Program-made: the position numbers and the translations under genes
Part shown: positions 23,293-32,677 of the stretch, in pieces
How the letters are laid out: each line of letters begins with the position of its first letter
Numbering within the stretch: position 1 is the first letter of the stretch
The notes under the pieces: model-generated
Databases searched by the model: none
Told to the model about the DNA's origin: nothing
The model's input: only the letters and a program-made list of their open reading frames with translations
Source: Adonisia turfae CCMR0081
GTDB taxonomy: Bacteria; Cyanobacteriota; Cyanobacteriia; Phormidesmidales; Phormidesmidaceae
Reading direction: 5' to 3'
Assembly (NCBI RefSeq): GCF_011009555.1
Contig: NZ_QXHD01000004.1
Coordinates: 7,539,490 to 7,603,489, forward strand
Length of the DNA: 64,000 bases

Positions 23293-24690
23293 TTAATAAT
23301 CATCGTATAACCCTTCATCTAGAATAGGTTCGGTACTTTGAGAAGAGTGATCGTCATGTTCCGGAGCAGCAAGCCGCTGACGCTGGGTATCGACGTAAGC
23401 ATCCAGGCGATCCATTCGCCGGATCGAACTCGGAATGTTATATTGCGCTCTGTAGGAGTCAACCATCTGTCGCCAAGTTTGCGTTCTTTCCGAGGTGAGG
23501 TCTTCGGCGAGGCTGTCAGCCCACTGTTGTTTGTTACCCTCGTTCCATGCGGCAATGGGCGGAAACTTGTCAGTAGCAGCATCGGTAACTTCTCGTTCAT
23601 TGAATCCAGCTGCATACATTGTTCGACCAATACTTCTAGATAAGGTATATTCATCTCGGATAGTAAAGTCCTCACGCAAGATATCGAGGTTATTGTTGTC
23701 AATTTCCTTGATAAGAAGCCGTTGAAACTCCCGCTGCGAATTTAGTTCTGCTTCAGGGAGCTTCTCAGCAAGGGATGCTGTTTGACGGGCTTCTGCTAAC
23801 AAATATTCTTGCGGGGTGCGACGGTCATTAAGTGGCACATAGTGATCAATGCGCCATTGCTCCAATTTTGCGCGGTCCTCATTCAGGCTTTGCCTGATGT
23901 GAAAATTATCAAAGTCCTGGGTGATTTCATCCACATAGAATTGTTGATCGTTGCGGCTAAACCAGCTCCCCTCAGACAATATTCTTGCCTGAGGGCTAAG
24001 GTCTTTCATCGATTCGCGAATTTCTGATGGTTCAAACCCAAGCACATACATCGAGCGTATGGTATCTTGCTCAATGCGGAGCATTTCTTCTGGATGATAA
24101 AGTGGGTCCATGGATCGTAAATCTTTGCCAGCCGTGCGACGACCCATTTCATACAGATAACGATCACCTGCCACTTCTACGACAAACTTATCGTTCTCTA
24201 CCTGCTTAGCTACAACTTGTGCCAGCTGAATATTTTTAACCCATAGCGCATGGTTTTCTGATTCATCGGCAGCCTTGGAGATCAGGGCTGCTGTCTCTTC
24301 TCGAATAATAGATTCCCTGCGAGCATTGACTCTGGCCTCAATTTTTCTGTCAGAGGGCCGTTCTCTTCCATCGTAGTCAGCATTTCGAATCCGCGATTCT
24401 GCTGCTTCTTGTTTTTGTTGATAGTAGGGAGTACGAGTTTCTTGCTCTTGAGCTGTGAGTTGTGTCGCATTCTCACGATCTTCATCGGTTAAATAGTCAT
24501 GGAGTAAAACGCCTGCCTCTACCAGAAATGTGGTGCTGCTGAGCTTCTGTAGCGATCGACCTCCACGACTAGGTACCCTTGATGGCTGGCGTGCAGGAAG
24601 GTCGAAATCAGGCTGTTTGGCAGGCGGACGGGCCGACTGGTCGTAGGTTGTCTTTGAATCACGAGTTTGAAGGGAGTTGTTATCTTCCAT
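23293..24690 (-). CDS. Hypothetical 465-residue charged protein of the T4CP operon
   Basis: No membrane segment. N-terminal 50 residues are Pro/Arg/Ser-rich. The remainder is strongly helical and charged, with two related blocks (EEMLRIEQDTIRSMYVLGFE and EYTLSRSIGRTMYAAGFNE, each followed by an E-R/V-x-x-A/S motif and an aromatic/Trp stretch), suggesting an internal duplication around residues 200-280 and 350-420. No family recognised. It follows the coiled-coil gene by 111 bp. Confidence 0.65.
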   Translation of the reverse strand: MEDNNSLQTRDSKTTYDQSARPPAKQPDFDLPARQPSRVPSRGGRSLQKLSSTTFLVEAGVLLHDYLTDEDRENATQLTAQEQETRTPYYQQKQEAAESRIRNADYDGRERPSDRKIEARVNARRESIIREETAALISKAADESENHALWVKNIQLAQVVAKQVENDKFVVEVAGDRYLYEMGRRTAGKDLRSMDPLYHPEEMLRIEQDTIRSMYVLGFEPSEIRESMKDLSPQARILSEGSWFSRNDQQFYVDEITQDFDNFHIRQSLNEDRAKLEQWRIDHYVPLNDRRTPQEYLLAEARQTASLAEKLPEAELNSQREFQRLLIKEIDNNNLDILREDFTIRDEYTLSRSIGRTMYAAGFNEREVTDAATDKFPPIAAWNEGNKQQWADSLAEDLTSERTQTWRQMVDSYRAQYNIPSSIRRMDRLDAYVDTQRQRLAAPEHDDHSSQSTEPILDEGLYDDY

Positions 24691-24801
24691 GATGGTTATC
24701 GCCCATAGCGGGCAGATGAAACGATAAAAATGTGCTGAATAGTTGGGAAGACACTGGGAAGCGCAAAGTCCCCAGTGCTGTTACTAAAATCAACCGGTGT
24801 A

Positions 24802-25491
24802 TCAGACTGACTGATGACTGAATGGCATTGGCAGGACAACTGGCGCTATGGCCGAAGGCGACTTTGTGTCCCGCCACAGCAGAAAACTGCCCCCAAGGCC
24901 GAGAACCAGTCCTAGCATGAGAGCAAGGCTAACGCTCCAGCTCAAAGCGTTGTTCTGTTGATTGCTCTCGAACCAGGTTTGCAGCTGGACGTTCAAGGCT
25001 ACGTTGCTGCACTCGATCTTCTCTAATCTGGAGGTCAAGCTGGTTTTCAAAGTGTCTAACTTGTCCGATAAGCTGTTCATGTCCTGCTGCGAGCGTTTGT
25101 AAGTTTCGCTCAGTTGCAGCAGTATGGTTAGCAATTCCTTGAAGATCGAGTTCGAGTTGTTGAGTGTAATCGTCAGCTGTTCGATGGACTTGGCCTGGTG
25201 ATTGATTTCGTGAATGGTCCGTAAAAAATTCTGACTCCATAGTTCCAGTTCTCCGGCGAATGATTTGAACAAGTTTTGCCACTCAGTAGGGGCATCCTCT
25301 GTTATCGCCAACAGTTGTCCCATAGCTATGAACAGAAGAATAAATTCATTCTCTACGTCGATCTGATAGCGAATCAGAACATTAAGCACTCTGGCTTTAA
25401 CCTCGGCTGATTCTCCGTCAAGGGCATGGTCCAACAGACGCATTCTAGGATCACTACTCACAGAAGAGGTGGATTGGAAAGAGTAGCTCAT
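24802..25491 (-). CDS. Coiled-coil protein with C-terminal membrane anchor
   Basis: 229 residues. Long helices (EFILLFIAMGQLLAI, QAKSIEQLTITLNNSNSIF, SDKLDTLKTSLTSRLEKIE) are followed by a single membrane span near the C-terminus (about 185-205, SLALMLGLVLGLGGSFLLW). Start overlaps the stop of the ParA-like gene (ATGA), so the pair is coupled. It may tether the ParA-like ATPase to the membrane (inference). Confidence 0.7.
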   Translation of the reverse strand: MSYSFQSTSSVSSDPRMRLLDHALDGESAEVKARVLNVLIRYQIDVENEFILLFIAMGQLLAITEDAPTEWQNLFKSFAGELELWSQNFLRTIHEINHQAKSIEQLTITLNNSNSIFKELLTILLQLSETYKRSQQDMNSLSDKLDTLKTSLTSRLEKIECSNVALNVQLQTWFESNQQNNALSWSVSLALMLGLVLGLGGSFLLWRDTKSPSAIAPVVLPMPFSHQSV

Positions 25492-26294
25492 ATTGCATCC
25501 TCCCCGCCTCTAGAAGGTCGTACAAACGGCACCACGCAGTCCTCTATCTGCGGGGTCGGTTGCAGAAAGTCCAGCCGGTCAAATTCCGCATAAGCTTTGC
25601 TGAGAAAGGTTTTAACACGTTGCCTTGAAATCGCCCCGAACTGGTCATACTCTCGTGCTTCGCCAAAGGTCAGGCTGAGTTTGTCAATCAGATTGCGATC
25701 CTTGTTACCAATAAACTTCGGCAGGCTAATTACCGGAATCTGATACTGACTAATCAGTGCCTGGAGTTCATCATCCTCATGGAAAGGAGCCCAGTCATCG
25801 GTTAGACCCAAATTTTTGACAAACACATGATTGAGCTGATTACCAAATTCTTTGACATATTTTGAAAACAGCGCGAGAGAATCGTAGCCTGAATCAGAGA
25901 TATGGAAATGATATATCTTGACCTTAGATTCTGCTGCTAACTCAAAAATTGAGTTGTAAACTAGCCACTGCCTCAAAGCGTTAAACACCTGTGCCGGTAG
26001 ATTAGCAACCACCCGATGTTCAGTGGCAAGGTTAAACAAGTTATTAGCGGAGTCTTCGTATTTCTGGCCCTCAGAAAACACTGCAACATGTTTATGGCCA
26101 TCCGGATTGAGGTGTCCGTAAGTGCGAAGAAGATCGGGGTTTGAGCGATCACATTCCACCAAAACATAAGGTTCTGAGCGGTCAATCAGGTTGGCACAAA
26201 GTGTTTTTGCAAACATGCTTTTGCCGACCCCCCCTTTTTCGCCACCAACAAAAATAAGCTGTCTTAGGGATAGGGTTGCTGCAAGTTTTGACAT
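25488..26294 (-). CDS. ParA/MinD-like ATPase of the transfer operon
   Basis: 268 residues with a deviant Walker A, FVGGEKGGVGKSMFAKTL (about 15-32), and VLVECDRSNPDLLRTYG as the A'-like region. Distinct from the ParA at 11398. Such ATPases in conjugation operons position transfer complexes or coupling proteins (VirC1-like). It lies downstream of the coupling ATPase and is coupled to a membrane-anchored coiled-coil protein. A 7-bp hairpin precedes its start and no good ribosome site is seen. Confidence 0.75.
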   Translation of the reverse strand: MSKLAATLSLRQLIFVGGEKGGVGKSMFAKTLCANLIDRSEPYVLVECDRSNPDLLRTYGHLNPDGHKHVAVFSEGQKYEDSANNLFNLATEHRVVANLPAQVFNALRQWLVYNSIFELAAESKVKIYHFHISDSGYDSLALFSKYVKEFGNQLNHVFVKNLGLTDDWAPFHEDDELQALISQYQIPVISLPKFIGNKDRNLIDKLSLTFGEAREYDQFGAISRQRVKTFLSKAYAEFDRLDFLQPTPQIEDCVVPFVRPSRGGEDAI

Positions 26295-26302
26295 GATTCA
26301 TG

Positions 26303-26373
26303 CTGTCGCTTGGCGACAGGGTAAACAATAAGGAGTAAAGTCCCCCTGAGAAGATCTAAGAAGCCCTCTCAGG
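26303..26373. other. Two hairpins between the coupling ATPase and ParA-like genes
   Basis: CTGTCGC (26303-26309) pairs with GCGACAG (26313-26319), 9 bp before the ParA-like start; CCTGAGA (26345-26351) pairs with TCTCAGG (26367-26373). No T-run in either direction. They might control mRNA processing or translation within the operon. Confidence 0.45.
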
Positions 26374-26389
26374 AGGACCCTAAACAGGG

Positions 26390-28078
26390 CTAGATATCGC
26401 CGCTATGACCTTGATCAAGTTCGGTGTTCTCTTCAATCAGGTCGTCTTGTATTGCCTTTGGCCGATAATCAACATCCAGCTTTTTGAGAATGGCGCTGAT
26501 ACTCTCCCCACCCATGGATGCATCACCCAAGAGTTTTGCTTGATGGTCTTGTTCTTCACGGCAAACTGCAAATTCATCCGGAGACAGAACCCGGTCAAGT
26601 TTAAGCCGTCGAATATCGTCGTAATCCCAAGGTTGCAGGTGCTGATAGCTGCTATCAATCCTCTGATAGTCAGGAGTTAGCTTGTCTTTGGGTATCAGAT
26701 GCTTGCTGATGTACGACGACGGCATTGTGTACCAGTAATTGTAGTAATCAGCCCGATAAAAGCCAGTTAGCCCCTGACCAGTTGCCTTGTTTGGCAGCTC
26801 CATACTAGAGAGGTCGCTCGCCGAGACAATGGGTACTGTCTCTAAACCTTCAGTCTCTATCAGATTGCCGCTATGATAGACCTGACTAAAACGGTCACCA
26901 GACCCAATCAGGTTGGCAAAATACTCAGCTGTGTAGGTGTCATTGAGACTAAGAATGCCGCGATGACGAAACTGACTGATAATGGCATTAGTCGCCTCAT
27001 AGCCATAGATGCGAATGAGTGAGGAAATTGACTGGAACGCGATCACCAGGCTAATTCCTTTAGATCGTCCAGTTGTCGCCACCTCTTCAAATTCTGGAAG
27101 TGCTGACAGTGTGTGAAATTCGTCCAGAATCCAAAAGACATCTGAGAGCCTGCTGTACGAAGGATCCTCCGGTCGCATCAGCTGAATTTGCCCGAGTCGG
27201 GTCAAAATCAACTGATTGAGTGATGCCATCACCGCCATGTTCTCCACATCGCGACCCAAGATTAAAATGCCTTCATGCCCTGGTTGGTCAAACTCACGGA
27301 GACTAATATGACGCTCCGATTGTTCCCACAATGCCGCAATAACAGCAAACTGATTTAGGTACACCAAAATTGTCGTCAAAATACTCTGGGTCATGCGCCC
27401 CCCGGAAAGCGGCTCCAGGAATTGCTTAGTTTCCGGGTCACTATCCAGAATCGCATAGAGCTGTTTCAGTGATCTTGGAGCCAGAATAATATCACGCAGG
27501 GTCCAGGTGGGGTTGCCTGCATCATCCTTGGCATTATTGATAAAGTACATCACCACCCCAAGCACAATGAAAATAAAGGCTTTACGCCAAAAGTCGTTTT
27601 GATTAACCATGGCATTGGCATCGGGGGCGAATGAATAAGCCAAGGACTCGGCATGAGCACGCTCATAGATATCTCTGGCAATGGCCCAGGCATAATGCCG
27701 TTTATCAAATGGATTTAGGATATACAGCGGACAGGTAGGATTGATGCCACGGATAATCGGGATAATCTCTCTCTTGGGATCAGATATGACCGCTTTGAGT
27801 CCATATCCCTGACCAATGTGAGGCAGGATCGACTGCATGAAAAGCCTCAGATTTATTGTTTTCCCCGAGCCTACGGAGCCGACTAAAAGATAGTTAAACT
27901 GGCCCAGAGACAATGGCATTGTAATCCCGCCCCAGTAGATACCTTTGCCACGTAGTCGTAGTTCTGAAGCAAGAGCCCTCCGTACTTTCCGATTTACAGG
28001 AGGCCGATAGAGAGAGAACAGCTTATCAGAGACATGCTGTAAATTATCTATGTCATCAATAAATGGTTGTTGTTGCAT
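26390..28078 (-). CDS. Type IV coupling protein (VirD4/TraD-like ATPase) without N-terminal membrane domain
   Basis: 562 residues. Walker A VGSVGSGKTINL (about 67-78), Walker B DVFWILDEFHTLSALPEF (about 305), then TTGRSKGISLVIAFQSISSL and ISQFRHRGILSLNDTYTAEY, all hallmarks of TraD/VirD4 coupling proteins that hand the relaxase-DNA complex to the secretion channel. Unlike VirD4, there is no pair of N-terminal spans; only WRKAFIFIVLGVVMYFI near 170 is hydrophobic. Start ATG 28078 follows AAGGAG. Small membrane genes just upstream could supply the anchor. Confidence 0.85.
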   Translation of the reverse strand: MQQQPFIDDIDNLQHVSDKLFSLYRPPVNRKVRRALASELRLRGKGIYWGGITMPLSLGQFNYLLVGSVGSGKTINLRLFMQSILPHIGQGYGLKAVISDPKREIIPIIRGINPTCPLYILNPFDKRHYAWAIARDIYERAHAESLAYSFAPDANAMVNQNDFWRKAFIFIVLGVVMYFINNAKDDAGNPTWTLRDIILAPRSLKQLYAILDSDPETKQFLEPLSGGRMTQSILTTILVYLNQFAVIAALWEQSERHISLREFDQPGHEGILILGRDVENMAVMASLNQLILTRLGQIQLMRPEDPSYSRLSDVFWILDEFHTLSALPEFEEVATTGRSKGISLVIAFQSISSLIRIYGYEATNAIISQFRHRGILSLNDTYTAEYFANLIGSGDRFSQVYHSGNLIETEGLETVPIVSASDLSSMELPNKATGQGLTGFYRADYYNYWYTMPSSYISKHLIPKDKLTPDYQRIDSSYQHLQPWDYDDIRRLKLDRVLSPDEFAVCREEQDHQAKLLGDASMGGESISAILKKLDVDYRPKAIQDDLIEENTELDQGHSGDI

Positions 28079-28095
28079 TGTGTAAACTCCTTATA

Positions 28096-28560
28096 TCACT
28101 TGGATTTACGCATGAGCTGACGGTAGTACCGCCTTACAAAGCCATAGGGCTTGACGTTACGATAGGCATTGCCTTTGAACAGGCGGAAACGGCGACGGAT
28201 AATGCGGCAGGCATAGGGGGGAATGACACACCCTGGCAGGGCTGGAATCAGTGCCAGGGCAATGTGGATACGGGCGAGACCGTACATCAAAGCAAGATAA
28301 GCGATATAGATCCCGACGTAGTAAATAGGGCGATACCAACCACGCTCCTCAATGATTTCGATGTAGAGAGTGATGCTGTGCTGAATGAAGTAGTAGGACA
28401 GCACTACAAACACCGCCATATCAACCCCTCGCCAGGGATCGGCAAAGTCCAGGGTAAAGCCCTGGAGGGCACCCCACAGTAGGGTTGCAATAACGAGCAA
28501 TGCCTTCCACAGTAGGTCCTGCCACCAGAAGGGACCAAATTTAATGCGATTAATTGGCAT
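28096..28560 (-). CDS. Small membrane protein upstream of the coupling ATPase
   Basis: 154 residues from ATG 28560 (GAGGA upstream); the frame extends further but across the next gene. Three or four membrane spans (LLWKALLVIATLLWGALQGF, VDMAVFVVLSYYFIQ, YYVGIYIAYLALMYGLA, IALALIPALPG) and a basic C-terminus (CRIIRRRFRLF, RRYYRQLMRK). It could provide the membrane anchor that the T4CP lacks. No family recognised. Confidence 0.7.
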   Translation of the reverse strand: MPINRIKFGPFWWQDLLWKALLVIATLLWGALQGFTLDFADPWRGVDMAVFVVLSYYFIQHSITLYIEIIEERGWYRPIYYVGIYIAYLALMYGLARIHIALALIPALPGCVIPPYACRIIRRRFRLFKGNAYRNVKPYGFVRRYYRQLMRKSK

Positions 28561-28570
28561 GAGAGGGTCC

Positions 28571-28879
28571 TCATAACGTAACAACAAAGGGGACAATAAT
28601 GAGAAGAGAGACGAGGCCGCAGCTAACAGTGAGTGGATCTGGGGCGAGCAGCCACGCCTGCCAATTGGTGAGGGTGGCAACCAGGCCAAAGCGCTCCTCC
28701 CACGGCACCAGCTGGTCATGACACCACTCAAGCGTGTCGATGAAGCTGAACAGCCAAAATAGAAAGCGCCAGCCGGTAAGGAACCAGCCGACAATGAGCC
28801 GAAAGGCGGTGTAGCCAAGGAGACCCGAGATAGTTACGGGGAGTAGATCCAGGGAGAGCCCGGATTGGTGGAGAGACAT
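28571..28879 (-). CDS. Small multi-span membrane protein
   Basis: 102 residues with spans at about 13-30, 32-48 and 85-101 and a polar loop between (IDTLEWCHDQLVPWEERFG). Ten base pairs upstream of the next membrane gene in the same operon. No family recognised; probably part of the same envelope complex. Confidence 0.65.
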   Translation of the reverse strand: MSLHQSGLSLDLLPVTISGLLGYTAFRLIVGWFLTGWRFLFWLFSFIDTLEWCHDQLVPWEERFGLVATLTNWQAWLLAPDPLTVSCGLVSLLIIVPFVVTL

Positions 28880-28961
28880 AATTCAAGAGATAAAAGACAA
28901 CAAAAGCCCCACAGCCCCGACGGAGTCGTCTAACCAGGGCCATAGGGCGTCAATTTAGGGG

Positions 28962-29840
28962 TTAGGGGTTTTCGGTGAACGAAATGCCCTGCCAGCGTTC
29001 CAGGACCCAGCGGGTAATGGCGCTAAACTGGGGCATGGTCAGCGGTTCCTCAGGGAATTTGTGCCGGAACTCGGTACACTTTTGTTGGTAGGTCTGGTGG
29101 TTTTGCACCGCCTCGAACGCCGAGGTTTCAACAATGCGCGTTGCTTCCTTGTACTGTCGTTTGAGATGTAACGACCGCAGGCCGAATAACAGGAAGCGCT
29201 GGGCTTCAAAGCCCTGTTTGCCATTGTCAACAATCTGCATATCGGTGTAGGTCGCCAGCACCAGCCGGGCGATCAGTAACAGCACTTGATGCAGCATTGG
29301 CAGCCCGCCCCAGGTCTCGCCGATAAAGGTGCCGAGGATCAGCAGTGGGGAGACCAGGACAATTAGCTTCGCGCCCCAGCGTTTGGTCATCAGGCTCCGA
29401 CCGCCCTTATCCTCGGCGAGGTAGAGATCGATGCCGGTGTAAATCTGGAGGCCAATGAGCGCAATGGGGATCAGGAGAATACCGATACCCTGTAAGACGC
29501 TGTTGCTGCCAACCAGCAGACTGACCAGGTAAGAGGCTGCCTGAAACAGGACAAAAATATTAAGCAGGTAGGCAACGATCAGGAGTTGCAGATAGTTCAG
29601 CGCTATCACGTCCTGCTCGGATGACTTACCGGTTTGCTCCGGGTTGTCCTGTTCAAAGTCACCGTATTCTTTTTTAATCCGCAGGCCGAGCTGATAGTAT
29701 TTGTGGGCTTTGGACCCAACCTCTTCAATGGTGAAAAACAGTATTTTCAGCTCTTCTAAGAGCGAGGCTATCTTTTGTTGTTCACGGCCTTTGCGACGAT
29801 CGTCATAGAGATCATCCGGCTCAAACGGGATGTTTGCCAT
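28962..29840 (-). CDS. Integral membrane protein of the transfer operon
   Basis: 292 residues. The N-terminal 80 are charged (KGREQQKIASLLEELK), then four hydrophobic segments between about 83 and 205 (LQLLIVAYLLNIFVLFQAAS, GIGILLIPIALIGLQIY, AKLIVLVSPLLILGTFIG, MLHQVLLLIARLVLA), and a soluble C-terminal region. Follows the lipoprotein gene by 14 bp. No family recognised. Confidence 0.7.
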   Translation of the reverse strand: MANIPFEPDDLYDDRRKGREQQKIASLLEELKILFFTIEEVGSKAHKYYQLGLRIKKEYGDFEQDNPEQTGKSSEQDVIALNYLQLLIVAYLLNIFVLFQAASYLVSLLVGSNSVLQGIGILLIPIALIGLQIYTGIDLYLAEDKGGRSLMTKRWGAKLIVLVSPLLILGTFIGETWGGLPMLHQVLLLIARLVLATYTDMQIVDNGKQGFEAQRFLLFGLRSLHLKRQYKEATRIVETSAFEAVQNHQTYQQKCTEFRHKFPEEPLTMPQFSAITRWVLERWQGISFTENP

Positions 29841-29854
29841 GGGTTATGGTCTCC

Positions 29855-30781
29855 TTAGTGGTGTTGATTTTGACTGTGGATCAGGTAGGTCAGGGCCGCC
29901 GAGAAGTTCTCAAACGGCTTGTGAGGTAGGTTTTTGAGCACGCCCTGGCTCCCGCTGCCATTAACGAGAGCAATCTCGGGGTTGCTATTGAGGGGGGCAG
30001 GGGCCTTGCCGGTCGTGTCGAGACCATCGGTCACCGCGATCAGCACCCGACGGGGCGAGGTAGGCCAGCTGCTGCTGTCCTCACTCAGGAACAGATCAAG
30101 ACGGGCCAGATTGCCGTTGAGATTGGTGGTCTGGCAATTGGCAGGCTGGCTCAGTACGGGGCCAACTTTTTCGCGGAAGGCTTTGACGGTGTTCGTCGCT
30201 GCCTGCCGATGCGCCGCAAGAGCAGTGTTATGGGCCTTAAGGCGCTGCAAATCTTCAGCTTGAAGCTCTTCATGTCGGGCTGAGGCCTCTGCATAGTCAC
30301 GCAGTGCCTGTGGCCGCTGAATGGGATTGATATTTTCATCAAGGGGAATGGGTTCCGGGGGATTAACAAATTGGTCAGCCGTGATGCGGGGTTGCGTTTC
30401 TACCCGCATCCGCAGTAGGGACGCGCTGGTGTCTTCGCAGACCAGCGCGATCGCAAGTTCACCACCCCTTTCCGTCAGCAGCTGAAACAGGGGGTCGAGG
30501 TTATTAATCTCGACCAATGGAAGGTGATTGTCATGAATACTGCCTGAGTAATCGAGGGCGAGGCCGATGAGCACCGGGGTGGTAGTGGGCTGAGTGGCCA
30601 AAGCCTTAGCGACGGCTGTAATAGGCTGACCTGGTCGAGAGAGAACAGCAGGGGGAGAAATAGCCGCCTCCGGGCTGGTGCTACAGCCAAGCAGGGTGAG
30701 CAAGCTGAGACCGGTTAAATACAACTGGCCACGGCTCAGCCACCCCCTCCTGCGATCAGGAGAGATGTAAAAACGTGTCAT
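29855..30781 (-). CDS. Lipoprotein with VWA/MIDAS-like domain
   Basis: 308 residues. A lipoprotein signal with lipobox SLLTLLGC (about residues 26-33) is followed by a Pro-rich linker and a domain with IGLALDYSGSIHDN, a MIDAS-like DxSGS motif, plus LIAVTDGLDTTGKA near 245, the usual fifth-strand D-G of VWA folds. A helical insertion lies between (about 155-205). Such surface adhesion-like domains could mediate contact with a partner cell or scaffold the apparatus. VWA assignment is by motif. Confidence 0.65.
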   Translation of the reverse strand: MTRFYISPDRRRGWLSRGQLYLTGLSLLTLLGCSTSPEAAISPPAVLSRPGQPITAVAKALATQPTTTPVLIGLALDYSGSIHDNHLPLVEINNLDPLFQLLTERGGELAIALVCEDTSASLLRMRVETQPRITADQFVNPPEPIPLDENINPIQRPQALRDYAEASARHEELQAEDLQRLKAHNTALAAHRQAATNTVKAFREKVGPVLSQPANCQTTNLNGNLARLDLFLSEDSSSWPTSPRRVLIAVTDGLDTTGKAPAPLNSNPEIALVNGSGSQGVLKNLPHKPFENFSAALTYLIHSQNQHH

Positions 30782-30861
30782 GAGAATAGAAAAATTAACA
30801 ACGACAAAGGTGACCCAGGGCGATATTGCCCTGGGCCGGGTAAAACGCAGATGTGAACCGA

Positions 30862-31572
30862 TTAACCTGGCGTTACATCGAGCAGTTGACTAAGGAGCCT
30901 ATGCGCCATTTGCAGGCGCTGCCGAGGCACTAGTGATTCGATGTGAGTGATCTCGGTAGCGTAGTTGGTGAAGTCAACATCGATGAAGACTTCATCCAGT
31001 GAGAACGCAAAATCCAGGGCGATCATGGCCACAATGGCTTTGTACTTCGCGGTACTGGATTTATCTTCTGGACTGATCGCAGCCTGGGGAATGCGCTTTC
31101 TGGCAAGGCTGATGACTTCTTGGCTATTAGATATTGACTGCGGTGGACACATATCACCGTAGTCAATATCTCCCAGGCAGTGGAGCCAGTGCGTAAAAGT
31201 TGTCACCGCAGCACAAGAACCTTGCAGCACCAGTTTGACAGTGCCCTCAGAGAGAGCCTTAATCCTGACTCTAGCAATATGGTCAGGCATGGGCATTCTC
31301 GCTGGAAAACCACCCAATAATTGCCAGAGGTAGAGCTTGACTCGCTGTTTCAGCGTTAGGGTGTGGTCTTCAATTAGCCATCTGCATAGCTGTGCCTTGC
31401 TTTCATCATTCCAATCTCGCCATTCATTAGCCGGGTCAGCTTGCCACTGTAGTTCGTCATGCAGTGCACGGAAATATCGATCTAGTACGGTAAAAACTGG
31501 GTCAGAGGAAGGGAGTGGTGGCGATTGTTGCCGAGCTATTGGCTCAGAATTATTGGTTAAAGGGGATGTCAT
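30862..31572 (-). CDS. Hypothetical protein, first gene of the minus-strand operon
   Basis: 236 residues, soluble. N-terminal half contains RALHDELQWQADPANEWRDW; the middle IARVRIKALSEGTVKLVLQG, TTFTHWLHCLG looks like a small alpha/beta module seen in some cyanobacterial effector-associated proteins, but I cannot confirm it. GGAG lies upstream of ATG 31572. It heads, or is near the head of, the operon running to 22642. Confidence 0.55.
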   Translation of the reverse strand: MTSPLTNNSEPIARQQSPPLPSSDPVFTVLDRYFRALHDELQWQADPANEWRDWNDESKAQLCRWLIEDHTLTLKQRVKLYLWQLLGGFPARMPMPDHIARVRIKALSEGTVKLVLQGSCAAVTTFTHWLHCLGDIDYGDMCPPQSISNSQEVISLARKRIPQAAISPEDKSSTAKYKAIVAMIALDFAFSLDEVFIDVDFTNYATEITHIESLVPRQRLQMAHRLLSQLLDVTPG

Positions 31573-31849
31573 AGTTATCTATCTCCAAAAAATGCGAACC
31601 AGCCCTTTAAGAGGTTTTTGCCAGAGCCAAGGGCCAGTCCGCTGTAGTAAGCTCCGCGTTCATCAAATTGATGAATCCGGCTCATAAAAATGCTAAACCC
31701 TTTGCCAGCAGGCATTTTACGTCTCATTTCATGAGCATTTCATGAAATAACAAGCGGGGGCCACAACCCTTATCACGACATTTTTACTGGGTTTTTATAA
31801 ATTTTTATGAATAATAGAGCCTTGAGAGAATAACAACGATGAGGCTCGC

Positions 31850-32575
31850 GTGAGCGATGACGCCAAACCCACGCCGGATGTCAGGGCGATTCCTGAGGAG
31901 ATGCTGCGTTTTTTTGACTATCAGCCCGATGAGGGTTTCCAGTCCGAAACAGGAGAAAAACTTGCAGAGCACTACCGCCGGGGCGATGGCCCGGCCAGAG
32001 CTGTCAGGAAATCATTTTCCGATAGGAAGTTAGCATCAGAGCTAAGGGGATCACTCGCATTAATGAATGGTCTTTTGTGCCGGACCTTGGAGGACTGTGA
32101 TGATCCTGACGCCAAATTGTTGCATCATAGGCTCCCTGTTAGAGATATGAAATGGCCATCCAAACTGCAAACAACGCTAAATCGTAAGGGCATTGTGTTG
32201 CAGCCGCAAGATCATCGTTTCAGGGATTGTCCGCAGCTATCCAAGGAGCAGTTTCACCGGCAAGCTGTCGGTCTGGTGTATGCCATTGCCGAATACGGCA
32301 CCGAGCAACTGATGAAGAAAAAAGTCAGGGACTTGGCGCAAGCCGTGGCCGGGTATCAACCAGAGCTGCTGGCTGACATTCCAGGTGTTACCATTGGGGT
32401 GCAACGGCAGCAGCATTGCAAGGGATATTTACGTTGTGACCTGCCTCCCGGTTATTTTGATTTGCGGGAAGAGCAAATGGCGTGGCTTGAAAGCCAGAGT
32501 GAGCACCTGAAATGTGACTTGCCACCAGCCTATATCGGCTGGCTGGAGAAAAGAGCCGATTGGTTTAAAGGCTAG
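31850..32575 (+). CDS. Hypothetical 241-residue protein
   Basis: GTG start at 31850. Soluble, charged. Two similar C-terminal segments (YLRCDLPPGYFDLREEQM and HLKCDLPPAYIGWLEKRA) form a short internal repeat. Divergent from the minus operon across a 277-bp gap. It lies 102 bp before the NB-ARC gene, so it might share that transcript. No family recognised. Confidence 0.5.
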   Translation: MSDDAKPTPDVRAIPEEMLRFFDYQPDEGFQSETGEKLAEHYRRGDGPARAVRKSFSDRKLASELRGSLALMNGLLCRTLEDCDDPDAKLLHHRLPVRDMKWPSKLQTTLNRKGIVLQPQDHRFRDCPQLSKEQFHRQAVGLVYAIAEYGTEQLMKKKVRDLAQAVAGYQPELLADIPGVTIGVQRQQHCKGYLRCDLPPGYFDLREEQMAWLESQSEHLKCDLPPAYIGWLEKRADWFKG

Positions 32576-32677
32576 GCTTGAGACGCCGCGCACAATGCTT
32601 GGAACCGGCAATAAATCCGTTTAGCGCCAAATCTACAGGCTGTTCTACACTGGACGAAGCGTCTATGCAGAGTAGCC

